Positions 48,279 through 60,000 of a stretch of DNA of 64,000 nucleotides are shown one piece after another. Numbering within the stretch: the stretch's first letter is position 1; each line of letters begins with the position of its first letter. The notes under the pieces are model-generated. The model was not told where the DNA came from. It ran no database searches and saw only the letters and a list, made by a program, of their open reading frames with translations. The stretch is from Strix aluco (lineage: Eukaryota > Chordata > Aves > Strigiformes > Strigidae), in the NCBI RefSeq assembly GCF_031877795.1, contig NC_133940.1:5147985-5211984 (forward strand). The letters are read 5' to 3'. The translations under genes were made by a program, and so were the position numbers.

Positions 48279-49241
48279 GAATCACAGAATCATTTAGGTT
48301 GGAAAAGACCCTTAAGATTATCAGGTCCAACTGTTAACCTAACACTGCCAAGTCCACCACTAAACCATGTCCCTAAGCACCACATCTACACATCTTTTAA
48401 ATACCTCCAGGGATGGTGACTCAACCACTTCCCTGGGCAGCCTGTTCCAATGCTTGACAACACTTTCAGTGAAGAAATTTTTCCCAATATCCAGTCTAAA
48501 CCTCCTCTGGTGCAACTTGAGGCTCTTTCCTCTTGTCCTATCACTTGTTACTTGGGAGAAGAGACCGACCCCCACCTTGCTACAACCTCCTCTGGGGTAG
48601 TTGTAGAGAGTGATAAAGTCTCCCCTGGGCCTCCTTTTCTCCAGGCTAAACACCCCCAGTTCCCTCAGCTGCCTCTCATAAGACTTGTGCTCCAGACCTT
48701 TCACCAGCTCCACTGCTCTTCTTTGGACACGCTCCAGCACCTCAATGTCCTTCTTGTAGTGAGGGGCCCAAAACTAAACCCAGTATTCAAGGTGCGACCT
48801 CACCAGTGCCAAGTACAAGGGGACAACCCCTTCCCTGTCTCTGCTGGCCACGCTATTGCTGATACAAGCCAGGATGCCGTTGGCCTTCTTGGCCACCTGG
48901 GCACACTGCTGGCTCACATTCAGCCGGCTGCCGACCAGCACCCCCAGGTCCTTTCCCACCAGGCAGCTTTCCAGCCACTCTTCCCCAAGCCTGTGGTGTT
49001 GCAGGGGGTTGTTGTGCCCCAAGTGCAGGACCCAGCACTGAGCCTTGTTGAACCTCATGCAATTGGCCTCAGCCTGTCCAGATCCCTCTGCAGAGCCTTC
49101 CTACCCTCCAGCAGATCAACACTCCCACCCATCTTGGTGTCACCTGTAAACTTATTGAGGATGCACTTGATCCCCTTGTCTAGATCACTGATGGAGACAC
49201 TAAAGAGAACTGGCCCCAGTACTGAGCCCTGGGTGGCACAG
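48279..49241 (-). mobile_element. CR1 LINE 3' half, joined to the LNX-type retrocopy
   Basis: Antisense tail 'agaatcacagaatcattta' then 'ggttggaaaagacccttaag' marks the CR1 3' end. Going up the coordinates the minus strand reads ORF2 backwards to 'GSVLGP' (about 49215), the reverse transcriptase block just before the catalytic Asp pair. Frames such as 48360-48740 ('[19 protein letters not shown]') and 48774-49058 are CR1 ORF2 with frameshifts. Its 5' edge at about 49241 joins LNX-like coding sequence directly and in the same orientation. Confidence 0.94.
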
Positions 49242-50045
49242 GAAGGCGACAGCTTGGCAGTGAGTCACACTGCTGGTGTTGACACCATTCACCTCAAGAA
49301 TATGGTCCCCAGGTGCTATTCTTCCATCTGCAGCAATGACAGAATCTGCGAGTCTACCCTCACCTATCCTCAACTTTTCCTCCGGGTCTTCTCGGTGAAT
49401 TTCAGTTGTGCTTGGTTCAGCCATAAGACTAACTTGCTGAGGAAGGTCGTCTTTAGTCTCCTCAGAAGCTGGATTAACCAGTCCAGGCTCTGCGGCCCCT
49501 AGTGATACCACAGCAGCTGCAGAGCTTTCCACCACAAGTGACGATCCTCCACTTGGTACCTCTGGATCCTTGGGTGTGTTTGTCTCCACCTTGGATGTTC
49601 CTTCCCTTTCGAAATGTAATTGTTCTTCCGCTGTAGTTCAGATTTGTATTTCTTGAAACCAGGACACCTGTTCTGCAGATGAGCTTCTAGTTCACATTGC
49701 TGCATTTTCTGCTGACACTCTGCCTTTAAAGGACAGAAGACAATCAGCTTATCCGACAGGTTTCATACTAGAAGGCTGGACTTGTGGCACTGCTGGAAAG
49801 AGAGCTTTATCCGAGCCACAGGACAAAAATTATATTCCTGCATGAAGTTTTCAAGGCATTTTAAACAGTACCTATGTCCACAGAGGGTGTCCATAGGTTG
49901 GAGCAGAGCCTAAAGGCAGATGTGGCATTGTCCACTTCATCGTGGGAGTTGTGGAGATGATTGTCCAGCAAGAGATGAACTGGCCACATTCACAGCAAAG
50001 TTCACTAGCTTGGGATGCGTGTTCTTCTGCTACAGGATCAGCCAT
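49242..50045 (-). pseudogene. Processed pseudogene of an LNX-type E3 ligase (RING to first PDZ)
   Basis: Read on the minus strand, the copy starts at an ATG at 50045-50043 ('MADPVAEEHASQASELCCEC'). It continues through a decayed RING region (about 49935-49740, several frameshifts and a stop), then 'MQQCELEAHLQNRCPGFKKY' (from 49705), the linker with 'EPGLVNPASEET' (from about 49500), and 'DGRIAPGDHILEVNGVN', the core of a PDZ domain (about 49315). LNX proteins are RING ubiquitin ligases with four PDZ domains that bind Numb. The domain order and the linker's 'EPGL.NPA' motif fit LNX1/LNX2, perhaps nearer LNX2. RING, linker and PDZ1 follow without introns, which indicates a cDNA copy. Frameshifts and an internal deletion at the start of PDZ1 make it non-functional. 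PDZ2-4 are missing, because the copy ends where the CR1 begins. Confidence 0.8.
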
Positions 50046-53000
50046 GATAGCCAGCATCAGGCACTCTCGGGCCACCAGCAAGGAAACTTGTCATGTAGTA
50101 GCTGTCTGACAGAGGTCCTCTGTAGGTGCCGGGGATGAGAATGTGATTTTCTGTTCCCGGGAAGGGGAGGGAGGAGGTGAGGGAAGCCCAGTGTGAACAC
50201 GTCCTGTGACGCGGCAATACACGGCTCCTCCACCAAGTTTCCGGGCAGGGAAGAAAGTTGAAACCTACGTGATAGGAGGAGGCAGCGCAGCCACCCAGGT
50301 GTCTCACAGCCGTGCAGGTGTCTCCTGCCTTGTGTTCCTGGGCTGTGTCCCCTGGAGTGAGCTAGTCAGACGCTGGTGGAAAGGCAATAGCTGTCCTGGG
50401 CTGAAAGATGCTGTGGTAACATAACCCACTCCAGCGTGATGGCAGAAACTACAGCATGCAGGGAAAAGCAGGTGGTTTATGATGATCTAGGAGGGGACCG
50501 GTGGGGCTCAGCTCCCACTGTCTTGCTGAGCAGGGCCACACATGGCTCCTGGATGTCTCTGTGCCATGGATTTCCTGCTGATAGCAGGGAAACCTTTTTC
50601 CAGGGAACTGGAGCTTTGCAAAGTAGTTCCAAAAAATGGTGGATTTTTCTTCCTGGCTTTTCTTAGCTTTCCTTTTTTGAGATACTGTAGAAACTTTAAA
50701 ACATGATTGAATTCGTGCATGCCTTTATTTATTGAGCTATTTATGATGGGCACAGATTTCCCTAAGCCAAAAAGCCCCCTCCCTCCTCCTTCCCCAGCCT
50801 TAGTAATCAGCTTCCTTGTGCTCCAGCCCACGCTAGGCTATTTTCCTCTGTCAAATCCTCCATCATTGGTTAAATTACCTAGGTGTGTGTTGGCTTTATC
50901 TTTTTTTGGTGAAATCTTATAATCTTTCAAGTCTGCTTTGCCCAAGTCCCTGTCATCCTCTTAGGTCTCTTGTACACCCTGCTTCTCTCCTGGCTGATTC
51001 TGTAAAAGGTTGAATTTCAACAAGCTGCTGCTCCTGGGGCTGAAGTCTGTACTCCAGTGCCCATGACAACCATCTGTGTCCGTCAAGGCTCCCAAGTGCT
51101 TCAAAGCTACAGTGAATTGCAGATGTTTGGACTCCTTTGCAGATGGATGTTAAATTTTCCCTTCCACCATGCCTTTCTCAGATGATCCCCTTCCACATTT
51201 TGCTGCCTGTGTTCGCTGCAGCCTACATAGCCTGCACACCTTTTATGTCACTGTACTGTTAATGAGCATATTTGGCACGGGCCCTGCTTTGCCGCCGGGG
51301 TGCCCCTTCCCGTGCACATACTAGCAGCTGCCTTCTGACATGTGAAGACATGCTTCACTCAGAGTCTGCCGTGTGAGCCAGTTTTCATCTAGGATGCTCT
51401 TTCCTTTTGGCTCCCCACAGAGATCACAGGACCCTGTTTAATCCAACTCCCTGTCGGTGTACGGTTGAGTCATAGGCAGTTTTTCTGTTGCTACATCTAA
51501 TAGCGCTTTGCTATTAGGAGCAGAACATCAACCCGCTTGGCTGGGAGTTGGCACTGTCACCCAGCAGCTCTTCTTGTCTGGAAATTGTTTTGATTCTTTT
51601 CTTAGACTTCTCCCTCTTTGTGTCTTTCTCTCTAAAACATTAATTTCCTCTAATTAGAACCTCCTTAACAATTCTTTTTTCCCCTCTCCTCAGTTAATTT
51701 CCTCTAATTAGAACCTCCTTAATAATTCTTTTGCTAAATCAATTTCCTCAGTTAGAACCACCCGCCATAATTTCTTTCCATCCTTTCAAAAGCTGTCGGA
51801 ATAGCTAAGCAAATTATGCTTCTGGGTAACCTTTATCTCTTACTTGTTATTTTAAAAGAACTGTAACAGGTTAGACAGGCACAATTTCCCCTTCCAGAGC
51901 TATGCTGGTCTGACCCCATTAGGTTATACTTAGCTGAGGGTTGTACTATTGTATACTTGATTAGGCGCTCTAGCTGTTCCTCTGGAACCAAGGTAAGGCT
52001 GTATTTATGAATGAATTAAACATGACACTTCATTATTCAGATCAGATTTAACAGTGTCAAAATCCGTCTTTAAACCAGATCAAATTGCTCTCTAAGAATA
52101 TGTAAAACCTCCTGCCCCTGTTAGCTGTCCTCTGAGCCAGCCTTTCCTAACTTTTTCTCTGCAGCCATGCCAGCTTTCTTCTGGTGACAAGCTTTTTAAG
52201 TACTAATTGTTTCTAAACCATGCTGTTTTTAAAAAGATTTTTGTGTTGTTCGTAATTTACACAGTAAGTACCTATTAATGGCACATTGCTTTTCACAACC
52301 ATGCTGTGGGACACATCGCCAGTTGGTATAAATGGGGAGGCAGCTGATTTACACATTATGGACTTTGGCTCTGAGTTGCCTCTTCTATGTTACGCAGTTT
52401 CTTTGCAGCTGAGACTGTATTATGCATTTCTCTATCCCTTTAAGATGGACCATAAGGAACCATCTCACTATGTCTGACCTTCCTGAAATCTAGCAAGGAT
52501 GACTCGCTCCGTTTCCTGATTCTGGGAAGGGCCAAGTATTGGTGGCAACTGGGGGGAGCCATACAGTTTTAGTGAAGTCTGTATTTTTATGTAATTATGA
52601 AAAAAAAGAAGGAAACACATCTGAGCTTCAGGAATGCTGTCTCCCCACCACTGGTAGCTGATCGTGTTCCCTTTTCTAGTACTCCTTTCTCACGTTAGCA
52701 CCTACTCCCAAACACAGATCTGATGGTTTCTACAAGTGTCACTGTGAAGGAGAGCACTGCTCTGCTGTGACACATGGTACAGTAGGGCCCAGCTCACAGG
52801 AGACAGGTCAAACCAAGCCACCTCCAACAGGCTCATGAGACTGCTTCTGGTCTTTGTAGCATAAGGACTTTCTCCCTCTTTTGGCTATGCCCAATGTAAG
52901 CTGCATAGTCCTGATCACAAAGTAGAATGTCACCATGAGCCCTGAAGAGTCTGCTCCAGTAAGGCAGATGGGCCCTTCAAACTTGTGAAGTGGTTTTTAC

Positions 53001-53252
53001 CACCATCTGATGAGAATCAGCAAGGCCTCAGTGGGTGGATGCCTTGGGTGCCACTTGGTACAACAAGTGGAGTGATCCATGAGGAATGCTCCACAGATAT
53101 TCTACAGGGCTTGCAGCTACTCCATCCTTGTCAGTGCCACTGCCAGCTTCTGGGCAGGTTCAAAACATTTTAGCCGAGCCTAGCTACTGTGGAAAAGCTG
53201 TACTGCTGCCCTCTTTCACACTTCTTTCCTTCTCATCTTAGACTTGACAAAG
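50046..53252. other. Intergenic DNA between the LNX-CR1 chimera and GABRG4
   Basis: The first roughly 250 bp are GC-rich and could be 5' UTR of the retrocopy. Otherwise no exon or named repeat was seen, apart from the AT-rich tandem repeat at 51640-51775. The GABRG4 transcript should end near the upper boundary. Confidence 0.6.
51640..51775 (+). repeat. Diverged tandem repeat, about 54-bp unit, two to three copies
   Basis: 'ttaatttcctctaattagaa' followed by 'cctccttaa.aattctttt' occurs at 51640-51678 and 51694-51732. A more diverged third copy ('aatttcctcagttagaacca') starts near 51740. Confidence 0.85.
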
Positions 53253-53298
53253 TTTATTCTGGTGGAAGTGGTGCAGAAGTTGTAAGATCTACTTTATT
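53253..53298 (-). terminator. Candidate polyadenylation signals for GABRG4
   Basis: On the minus strand AATAAA occurs at 53298-53293 and again at 53258-53253, 424 and 464 bases past the stop codon. Either would give a 3' UTR of about 0.45 kb. Much longer UTRs using signals further down cannot be excluded. Confidence 0.45.
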
Positions 53299-53721
53299 TC
53301 CTCTGCAGTCTTAATAACTATGCAGAAAACTCCATTTGCCATCGCTTCCCATGGAATTTAGGGGTAGGACTGGATGGAAAAATGAAATGCATTAAGGTTT
53401 TAGTTTTTGACAAAACCCCTAATGTTTGAGATGGGAACAGGACATTTTGGGGCAATCTTACAAGGAGTAAAATGCTGGTGGTGCTGGAGAGGGGGTTGTT
53501 TGGGAATGGTAGATTCTCTAAAAAGATATGTTAGAAGGCTAAAAAAAAGCTGTCTGGTTCTTCTCAGAAGAGATGAGAGAGCAGGGAGAGGGAATCACCA
53601 GGTTGGATTGTTCAGACCAACAATCGACTACAACGGGAGAGATGCTGTTCTCTATGCTCCTTGAGCTCTCTGTGCCCATCTTGCTGGTCTCCAGTCCATT
53701 CCAGCTGAGGACAAAGAATGG

Positions 53722-54015
53722 CTAGAGATAGAGATAGGCAATCCAGTAGACAATGTTGAAGAGCAGGAAGGCGGTGGGGAAGAAGACGCGAGAGTAGGAG
53801 TCCAGGCGGGAGATGTGAATGCGGACCCTCCCCTCACGCCACATTCCTGTCTGGCAGTCCTCAATGCAGCAGAAGAACCTCTCACATTCCTTTCCTTCCA
53901 GGCACGGGGAGCCAGGGTCTTCATCCTCATCCTCCTCTATCTCTGGGGGCCAGTGCATGATGTTGTTGATGTTGATGGTGGTAAAGGATGGCATCACCTG
54001 TGCACCGGCAGGTGG
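53722..54015 (-). CDS. GABRG4: GABRG4 last coding exon: cytoplasmic loop and M4
   Basis: The acceptor 'cattacag' ends at 54016 and the exon starts in phase 0 with CCA-CCT ('PPAGAQV'). It encodes most of the M3-M4 loop, including an acidic run ([12 protein letters not shown]) and the conserved gamma-subunit Cys-rich motif with Phe-Phe-Cys-Cys, a palmitoylation-type site. M4 follows ('[15 protein letters not shown]') and the stop TAG is at 53724-53722. The ATG near 53994 is internal. 294 bases including the stop. Confidence 0.93.
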   Translation of the reverse strand, partial: PPAGAQVMPSFTTININNIMHWPPEIEEDEDEDPGSPCLEGKECERFFCCIEDCQTGMWREGRVRIHISRLDSYSRVFFPTAFLLFNIVYWIAYLYL

Positions 54016-57000
54016 CTGTAATGAGAAGGGGTAGGTGGATTAAAGGGAAGGAAAACAGAAGAAAAAATGTTCTAGACACCAAACCCCATCCCACTGACAA
54101 TAGATCAGTTTATAGCATAGGTGCAGTTCAGTGGAGAGGGGTGACTGATCATCCTCCATCTCTGTACCTGGTTGTAAATCACCACCTTGGCATACTGGGG
54201 ACTGGAAGCTCCCTGCAAGACTATGAGTTTCCTTCCTGGCACCCTAGGGCATAGCCTTAGCAAAGATCTACTTGCTCTGATTCCCCATCTCTGCCACTAA
54301 CAGTGCAGAAACAGGACCTGTTTGATTTCAGATGTGCTAGCCTCTTCCCTCATTCCCTGGAGCTCAGCTGTCTCTGAAGACACAGCACACAGTCCAGATG
54401 TGTCTTCTGGTTGCTGTCAGATGCTGGAGAAAAGCCAGGGAAAGGCTGTGTGTGACTCATAACCTCTTGGCCCAGGAGAAGAGGCTTATCATCAGCTTCA
54501 TGGAAGAGTTCTCTCCACCTGTGCTGGGAAATGAGACTGGCACAGAAGAGATCTATCTTTTTTGGTTTCAGTTCTGTCCCAATTCAGAGGCCTGTTTCAG
54601 CTGATGTGTCAGAAGTACCTGCCATGAGCTTGGGTAGATCTCAGGAGTATGACAACCACTATGGGTTCACTGTCCCCACACTCAGGTCTTCTGATGGACA
54701 CACCACAAAAGAAAATAGGTTTCTGCATCTCTGTGACCTCTGTAATCCACAGAGATCAAACCGGTACAGGAGGAAGAACCTGGGAGTGGCTCACCTTGTC
54801 TTAAAGTGGACTTGTGGTCATGGGAGTCATCCTAAACTGTACTGATAAGCTCTCCAGCAGTTCTGAAGAAAGCACAGGGTGTCTGGCTCTGACAGGGACC
54901 TCGTCGTTTTGGGGGAGCCTCAGCTGCTTTTTCTGGTTGTGTCTCACCTTTCAGGTTCTCAGACCCAGCACACAGAGTGGTCAGAGGACCTTATGAACAC
55001 AGCACAGGCACTAAACCACATCAGCAGTTTCCAGTGCAGGCTCAGGAGGGATAGCTTGGGGTTCTAACAGCATCCCCCTCTGCTGGCCCTTTTGACCTAC
55101 CAGCCTGGCTTTCCTGTTGTGCTCAAGTGGCTTCTTGTTTCCCACCAGGTAGTTGAGCGTAGCGTACTCCATAAGAGCTGCGAAGACGAAGATGAAGCAC
55201 ACAGAGACAAAGAGGTCCATGGCTGTGATATAGGAAACACGGGGAAGGTGCTTGCGGGAGATGGTACTCAGGGTGGTCATCGTTAGCACAGTTGTGATAC
55301 CTAAGAGAGAAAAGAGCTGGTTTAAGTAATGAAGAGGAGAATTTCTATCTTCTACATGCATCCAGCCCCCAAAACATCCCCAATTCTGCTTTCCTGTGGG
55401 AGAGAAATTCCTCTGGTTGTCTGGTCCCATTTTTGCTCTGCTCAGCCAGACTCTGGTCCTGACAACTCTGACAATGTTCTATCGAGAAAGAGCTGTTCAA
55501 AACTCAGGTGTCAGACAGGCTAGCAGTGTGGACTCGTAAAGGAGTGGGGAACTTGGACTCTGCTTAAGTGTGTATACAGGAACAATTGCTTGGACGATGA
55601 GAGGAGAGTTCAGAGGAAGGACGTGCTGAGGCAATAACACTGGATGGATCGCTTTGGGCAGGCAATGGGCGAGTTGGGATTTGGTCAGTGATGTCTGGCT
55701 GAGTCAGCAATAAGCATGGCAATGTCTCACATGACACAGAACTGCTATTTCTGTCTGATATGAACCAAAGCTGGAATGCAAACGCCTCCTTTCTTGTTCT
55801 CCCTTTGTCTTTGAGCATTTGCTCCCGGGATGAATTCAGCCCAATGCAAATCTCATCATAGAATCATGGAATCATAGAACGGTTTGGGTTGGAAAGGACC
55901 TTTAAAGGTCATCTAGTCCAACCCCCCTGCAATGAGCAGGGACATCTTCAACTAGATCCAGTTGCTCAGAGCCCTGTCCAGCCTGACCTTGAATGTTTCC
56001 ATCTGCCACCTCCTCGTGCAACCTGTTCCAATGTTTCACCACCCTCATCGGAAAAAATTTCTTCCTTGTACCTAGTCTGAATCTACCCGCTTCTAGTTTA
56101 AAACCATTACCCCTTGTCCTATTGCTACAGGCCCTACTAAAAAGTCTGTCCCCATCTTTCTTAGAAGCCCCCTTTAAGTATTGAAAGGCTGCGATAAGGT
56201 CTCCCCAGAGCCTTCTCTTCTCCAGGCTGAACAACCCCAACTCTCAGCCTTTCCTTATAGGAGAGGTGTTCCATCCCTCTGATGATTTTTGTGGCCTCCT
56301 CTGGACCAGCTCCAACAGGTCCATGTCTTTCCTGTACTGAGGACTCCAGAGCTGGACACAGCACTGCAGGTGGGGTCTCACCAGAGCAGAGTAGAGGGGG
56401 AGAATCACCTCCCTTGACCTGTTGGCCTCTCCTTCTGCAGCCCAGGACACGGTTGGCTTTCTGGGCTGTGAGTGCACATTGCCAGCTCATGTTCAGCTTT
56501 TCATCTACCAGTACCCCCAAGTCCCTCTCCACAGGGCTGTTCTCAGTCCCTTCATCCCCCAGCCTGTGTTGATACTGGGGGTTGCCCCGACCCAGGTGCA
56601 GGACCTTGCATTTGGCCTTACTGAACCTCATGAGGTTCACATGGGCCCACTTCTCCAGCTTGTCCAGGTCCCTCTGGATGGCATCCCGTCCCTCAGGTGT
56701 GTCAACCGCACCACTCAGCTGGGTGTCATCTGCAAACTTGCTGAGTGAGGGTGCACTCGATCCCACTGTCTGTGTCACTGATGAAGATATTAAACAGTGC
56801 TGGTCCCCATACAGACCCCTGAGGGACACCACTCGTCACTGATCTCCATCTGGACATTGAGCTGTTGACCACCACTCTCTGGATGCGACCATCCAACCAA
56901 TTCCTGATCCACCGAACAGCCCACCCATCAAATCCGTATCTCTCCAGTTTAGAGAGAAGGATGTTGTGGGGGACCTTGTCAAAGGCCTTACTGAAGTCCA

Positions 57001-60000
57001 GCTAGATGACATCTGCAGCAATCCCCTTGGCCACTGAGGTGGTCACTCCATCACAGAAGGCAGGACTTGCCCTCGGTGAAGCCATGCTGCCTGTCTTGAA
57101 TCACCTCCCTGTCCTCCATGTGCCTTACCATACCTTCCAGGAGGATCTGTTCCATGATCTCCCCAGGCACAGAGGTGAGGCTGACAGGTTGGTAGTTCCC
57201 AGTCGGTAGTTTACCTGGCTGCCATGACTTTTCAAGTATCACGGAGAGTGACTTGATAACTACGTCAGCCAATTCCCTCAGGACTCTGGGATGCATCTTG
57301 TCAGGTCCCATAGACTTACACATGTTCAGGTTCCCCAGGTGGTCACGAACCTGATCTTCTCTTACAGTGGGAGGGACTTTGCTCCCCCAGTCCCTGTCTT
57401 ACGGCCCATCCACTCGAAAGGGGTGTGGGAACAGAGGTTGCCAGTGAAGACTGAGGCAAAAAACTTGTTGAGTACCTCAGCCTTCTCCTCGTCTGTGGTT
57501 GGCAGTTTGTCAGTTGTGTTCATCGGTGGTGTATTGCTTTCTTTGACCTTCCTTTTCTGGCTGACATATCTATAGAAGCCCTTCTTATTATTCTTTGCAT
57601 CCCTTGCCAAGCTCAGCTCCAGCTGCACCTTGGCCTTCCTGACCCCATCCCTACACAACCAGGCAGTGTCCCTGTACTCTTCCCAGGATACCTGTCCCTG
57701 CTTCCACTTCCTGGCCATTTCATTCCTGTTTTTTAGTTTGACTGTCAGGTCTTGACTCATCCATGCCGGTCTCTTGCCTTCCTTTCCTGATTTCTTACAC
57801 CTGGGGATCGAGAGCTCTTGAGCTCTATGGAAAGCGTCCTTAAAGATCTGCCAGCTCTGTTCTGCTCCCGTGTCCCTGAGGGCAGTTTTCCAAGGGATCC
57901 TATTGACTGGCCCTGTGAACAACTGGAAGTTTGCTTTCCTAAAATTCAGGGTCCCTCAGGACTGCGAACTCCATCAGTGCAGGATCACTGCAGCCCAGGC
58001 AGCCTCCGATCTTGACTTCACTGATTAGCTCACTTGTGTTGGTGATCAACAGGTCCCATACCACATTCCTTCTGGTAGGGCTGTCTATTACCTGGCTTAA
58101 GAAGTTCTCCTCAATGCACTCCAGGAGTCTCCTGGATTGCCTACAGCTCACCCTGCTACCTTTCCAGCAGATGTCGGGGTGCTTGAAGTCCCCCAGCAGG
58201 ACAAGAGCCTGCAACTGCGATGCCTCCTGTAGCTGGAGTAAGAAGGCTTCGTCCATAGGCCCCCCACCTACCAACCACAAGAAGATTCTCTTTGTTGCCT
58301 TGGTCTCTAATTCTTACCCATAAGCTTTCAACCTGCTCATGGCTATTCTTCGGAGACAGCTCTTTACAATCTGTCCATTTCTTGATGTAGAGGGCAAGCG
58401 GGTAGGAGATGATAAGCAATCTCTTTTGACTTGAATGGGGCTTGGAATTGTTTTTGCAGCAGCAGTAAAGCTCACAGACCTGTTTCCAGACATAAAGTAT
58501 CAGGAGCCAACAAGGGATCAGCTGCAAGAGTTGGTATCGTGATCTCATCCACTGTTTTTTAGGATGTGGAGAAGAAGCAGGAACTCCACCTGTTCCTCCT
58601 TCTCTAGCATTCATCTAAATCCACCTGCCACCCTTTCCTGGGGTCACCTCAATGGGTGGGAGCATGACAAGAGATTTTCATATTTTCCTACTGTATTTGC
58701 ATTAGCAGATGTGATGTGAATTCCCATGTATTTGAAATGCCAATGGAACTGGTCCAGTTTCCATCTCCCTAATGTAGGCTGGCGGGCTTGAAAGGTACTG
58801 GGGATCATTTGTATTAAGTACAACAGGGGCTGTGGAGAGAATACATTACTCTTGATGTGCTGAAGTCCCTTACCACAGAGAGGGGCCCCCCTCCTGGGGA
58901 AACTTGCCTTTGCTTTTTGAGGCAGCCACCACAGTGGTGTCAGCCGTGCAGAAATTTTGCCTCTTGCTTTTCATTCCTTTCCCAGCCATGGACTACGGCG
59001 TACCCTCACCTCCATTGGAAATGACACCCCACTCCTCTTCCTGCTCTCTCCATGGGCACCAAAGAAATTGATTTTGATAGGGAGGTGGGGAGAGATGGTC
59101 AGAATGGATGAGCTCTGAATAGCCCTGCCTGATGCTGATGGCCCCTCGCCTCTCCACTTCCTCCCTGCAGAGGCCTGCAGGCAGGGCTGGGAACGCCACC
59201 TCCAATTAAAGGGAAAGTCGTCTGGGCTGATGGGAAGGACAGCGCTGGGACGCAGAGCTTGCTGCAAAATGCAAATACAGCCAAAGTGCATTAAAGATTT
59301 GTAAAGACCTCTCCAGCACCTATCAGAGCAGGATTCAATTGACATAAGCTTTTTCCTGCCTCAAAGAGCTACTGCAGTATGCTGAGAAAATCCAAACAAT
59401 AGGCAAAGCTGTTGCCACATCCTGGACTCCCACTGTGGTGTGACTGACAGAGAAAGGCTGTACCTACAGGGCTTCCACATCCGGACAGAACTTGGGACCC
59501 TATGGATACAGCTGAGCAACTTTGCTCATTACCCTACAACCTTCATGTCACTGGTCCTACACTGAGCCCTTGAAAAGTCATGAGGAAATGCAGAATGCAT
59601 GGATGTGACAGGAGCCCTTTGGTCAGCATTGCAATGCCACAGCTCACCCCTCTCCTCTCAGCACATGAGATTACCACATTGTCAACTTGGAAGAGGCTGT
59701 GCAAGGGTCTCAGATCAAGATATGAGAGTGTTGTGCTGTCCTGAAATAATCCAGTAGTCCAAACCAGCACAGTTGGAGATTTGGTTGAACTTGAGGATAG
59801 TGTTACTAACAGAAAGATGGACGAGTGGACTATCCTCCAGTAAGCTGAATAACGCCAGAAAATGCCGAAGTGCTTTAGGAGATTTTGCACTCCAACACTG
59901 CCACTCTGCTAGCCTTGCAGAGTTTGACAAGCATCAGACATGCAACAACCTGTCTCTTACCCAGAGATGTCCTGGCTGGTGTAGAGTCTCTCTTGATCCA

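Larger units (their letters stand above)
55301..59960 (-). other. GABRG4 intron between M1 and M2/M3 exons
   Basis: 4.66 kb, the largest intron in the window, enlarged by the 2.5-kb CR1 at 55856-58410. The rest (55301-55855 and 58411-59960) contains no exon or named repeat that I can see. Confidence 0.85.

Noticed and set aside
48450-49502. 350-codon open frame on the plus strand, longest in the window
   Set aside because: It is the antisense of the CR1 ORF2 and of the LNX-like pseudogene; the minus strand carries the recognisable proteins.
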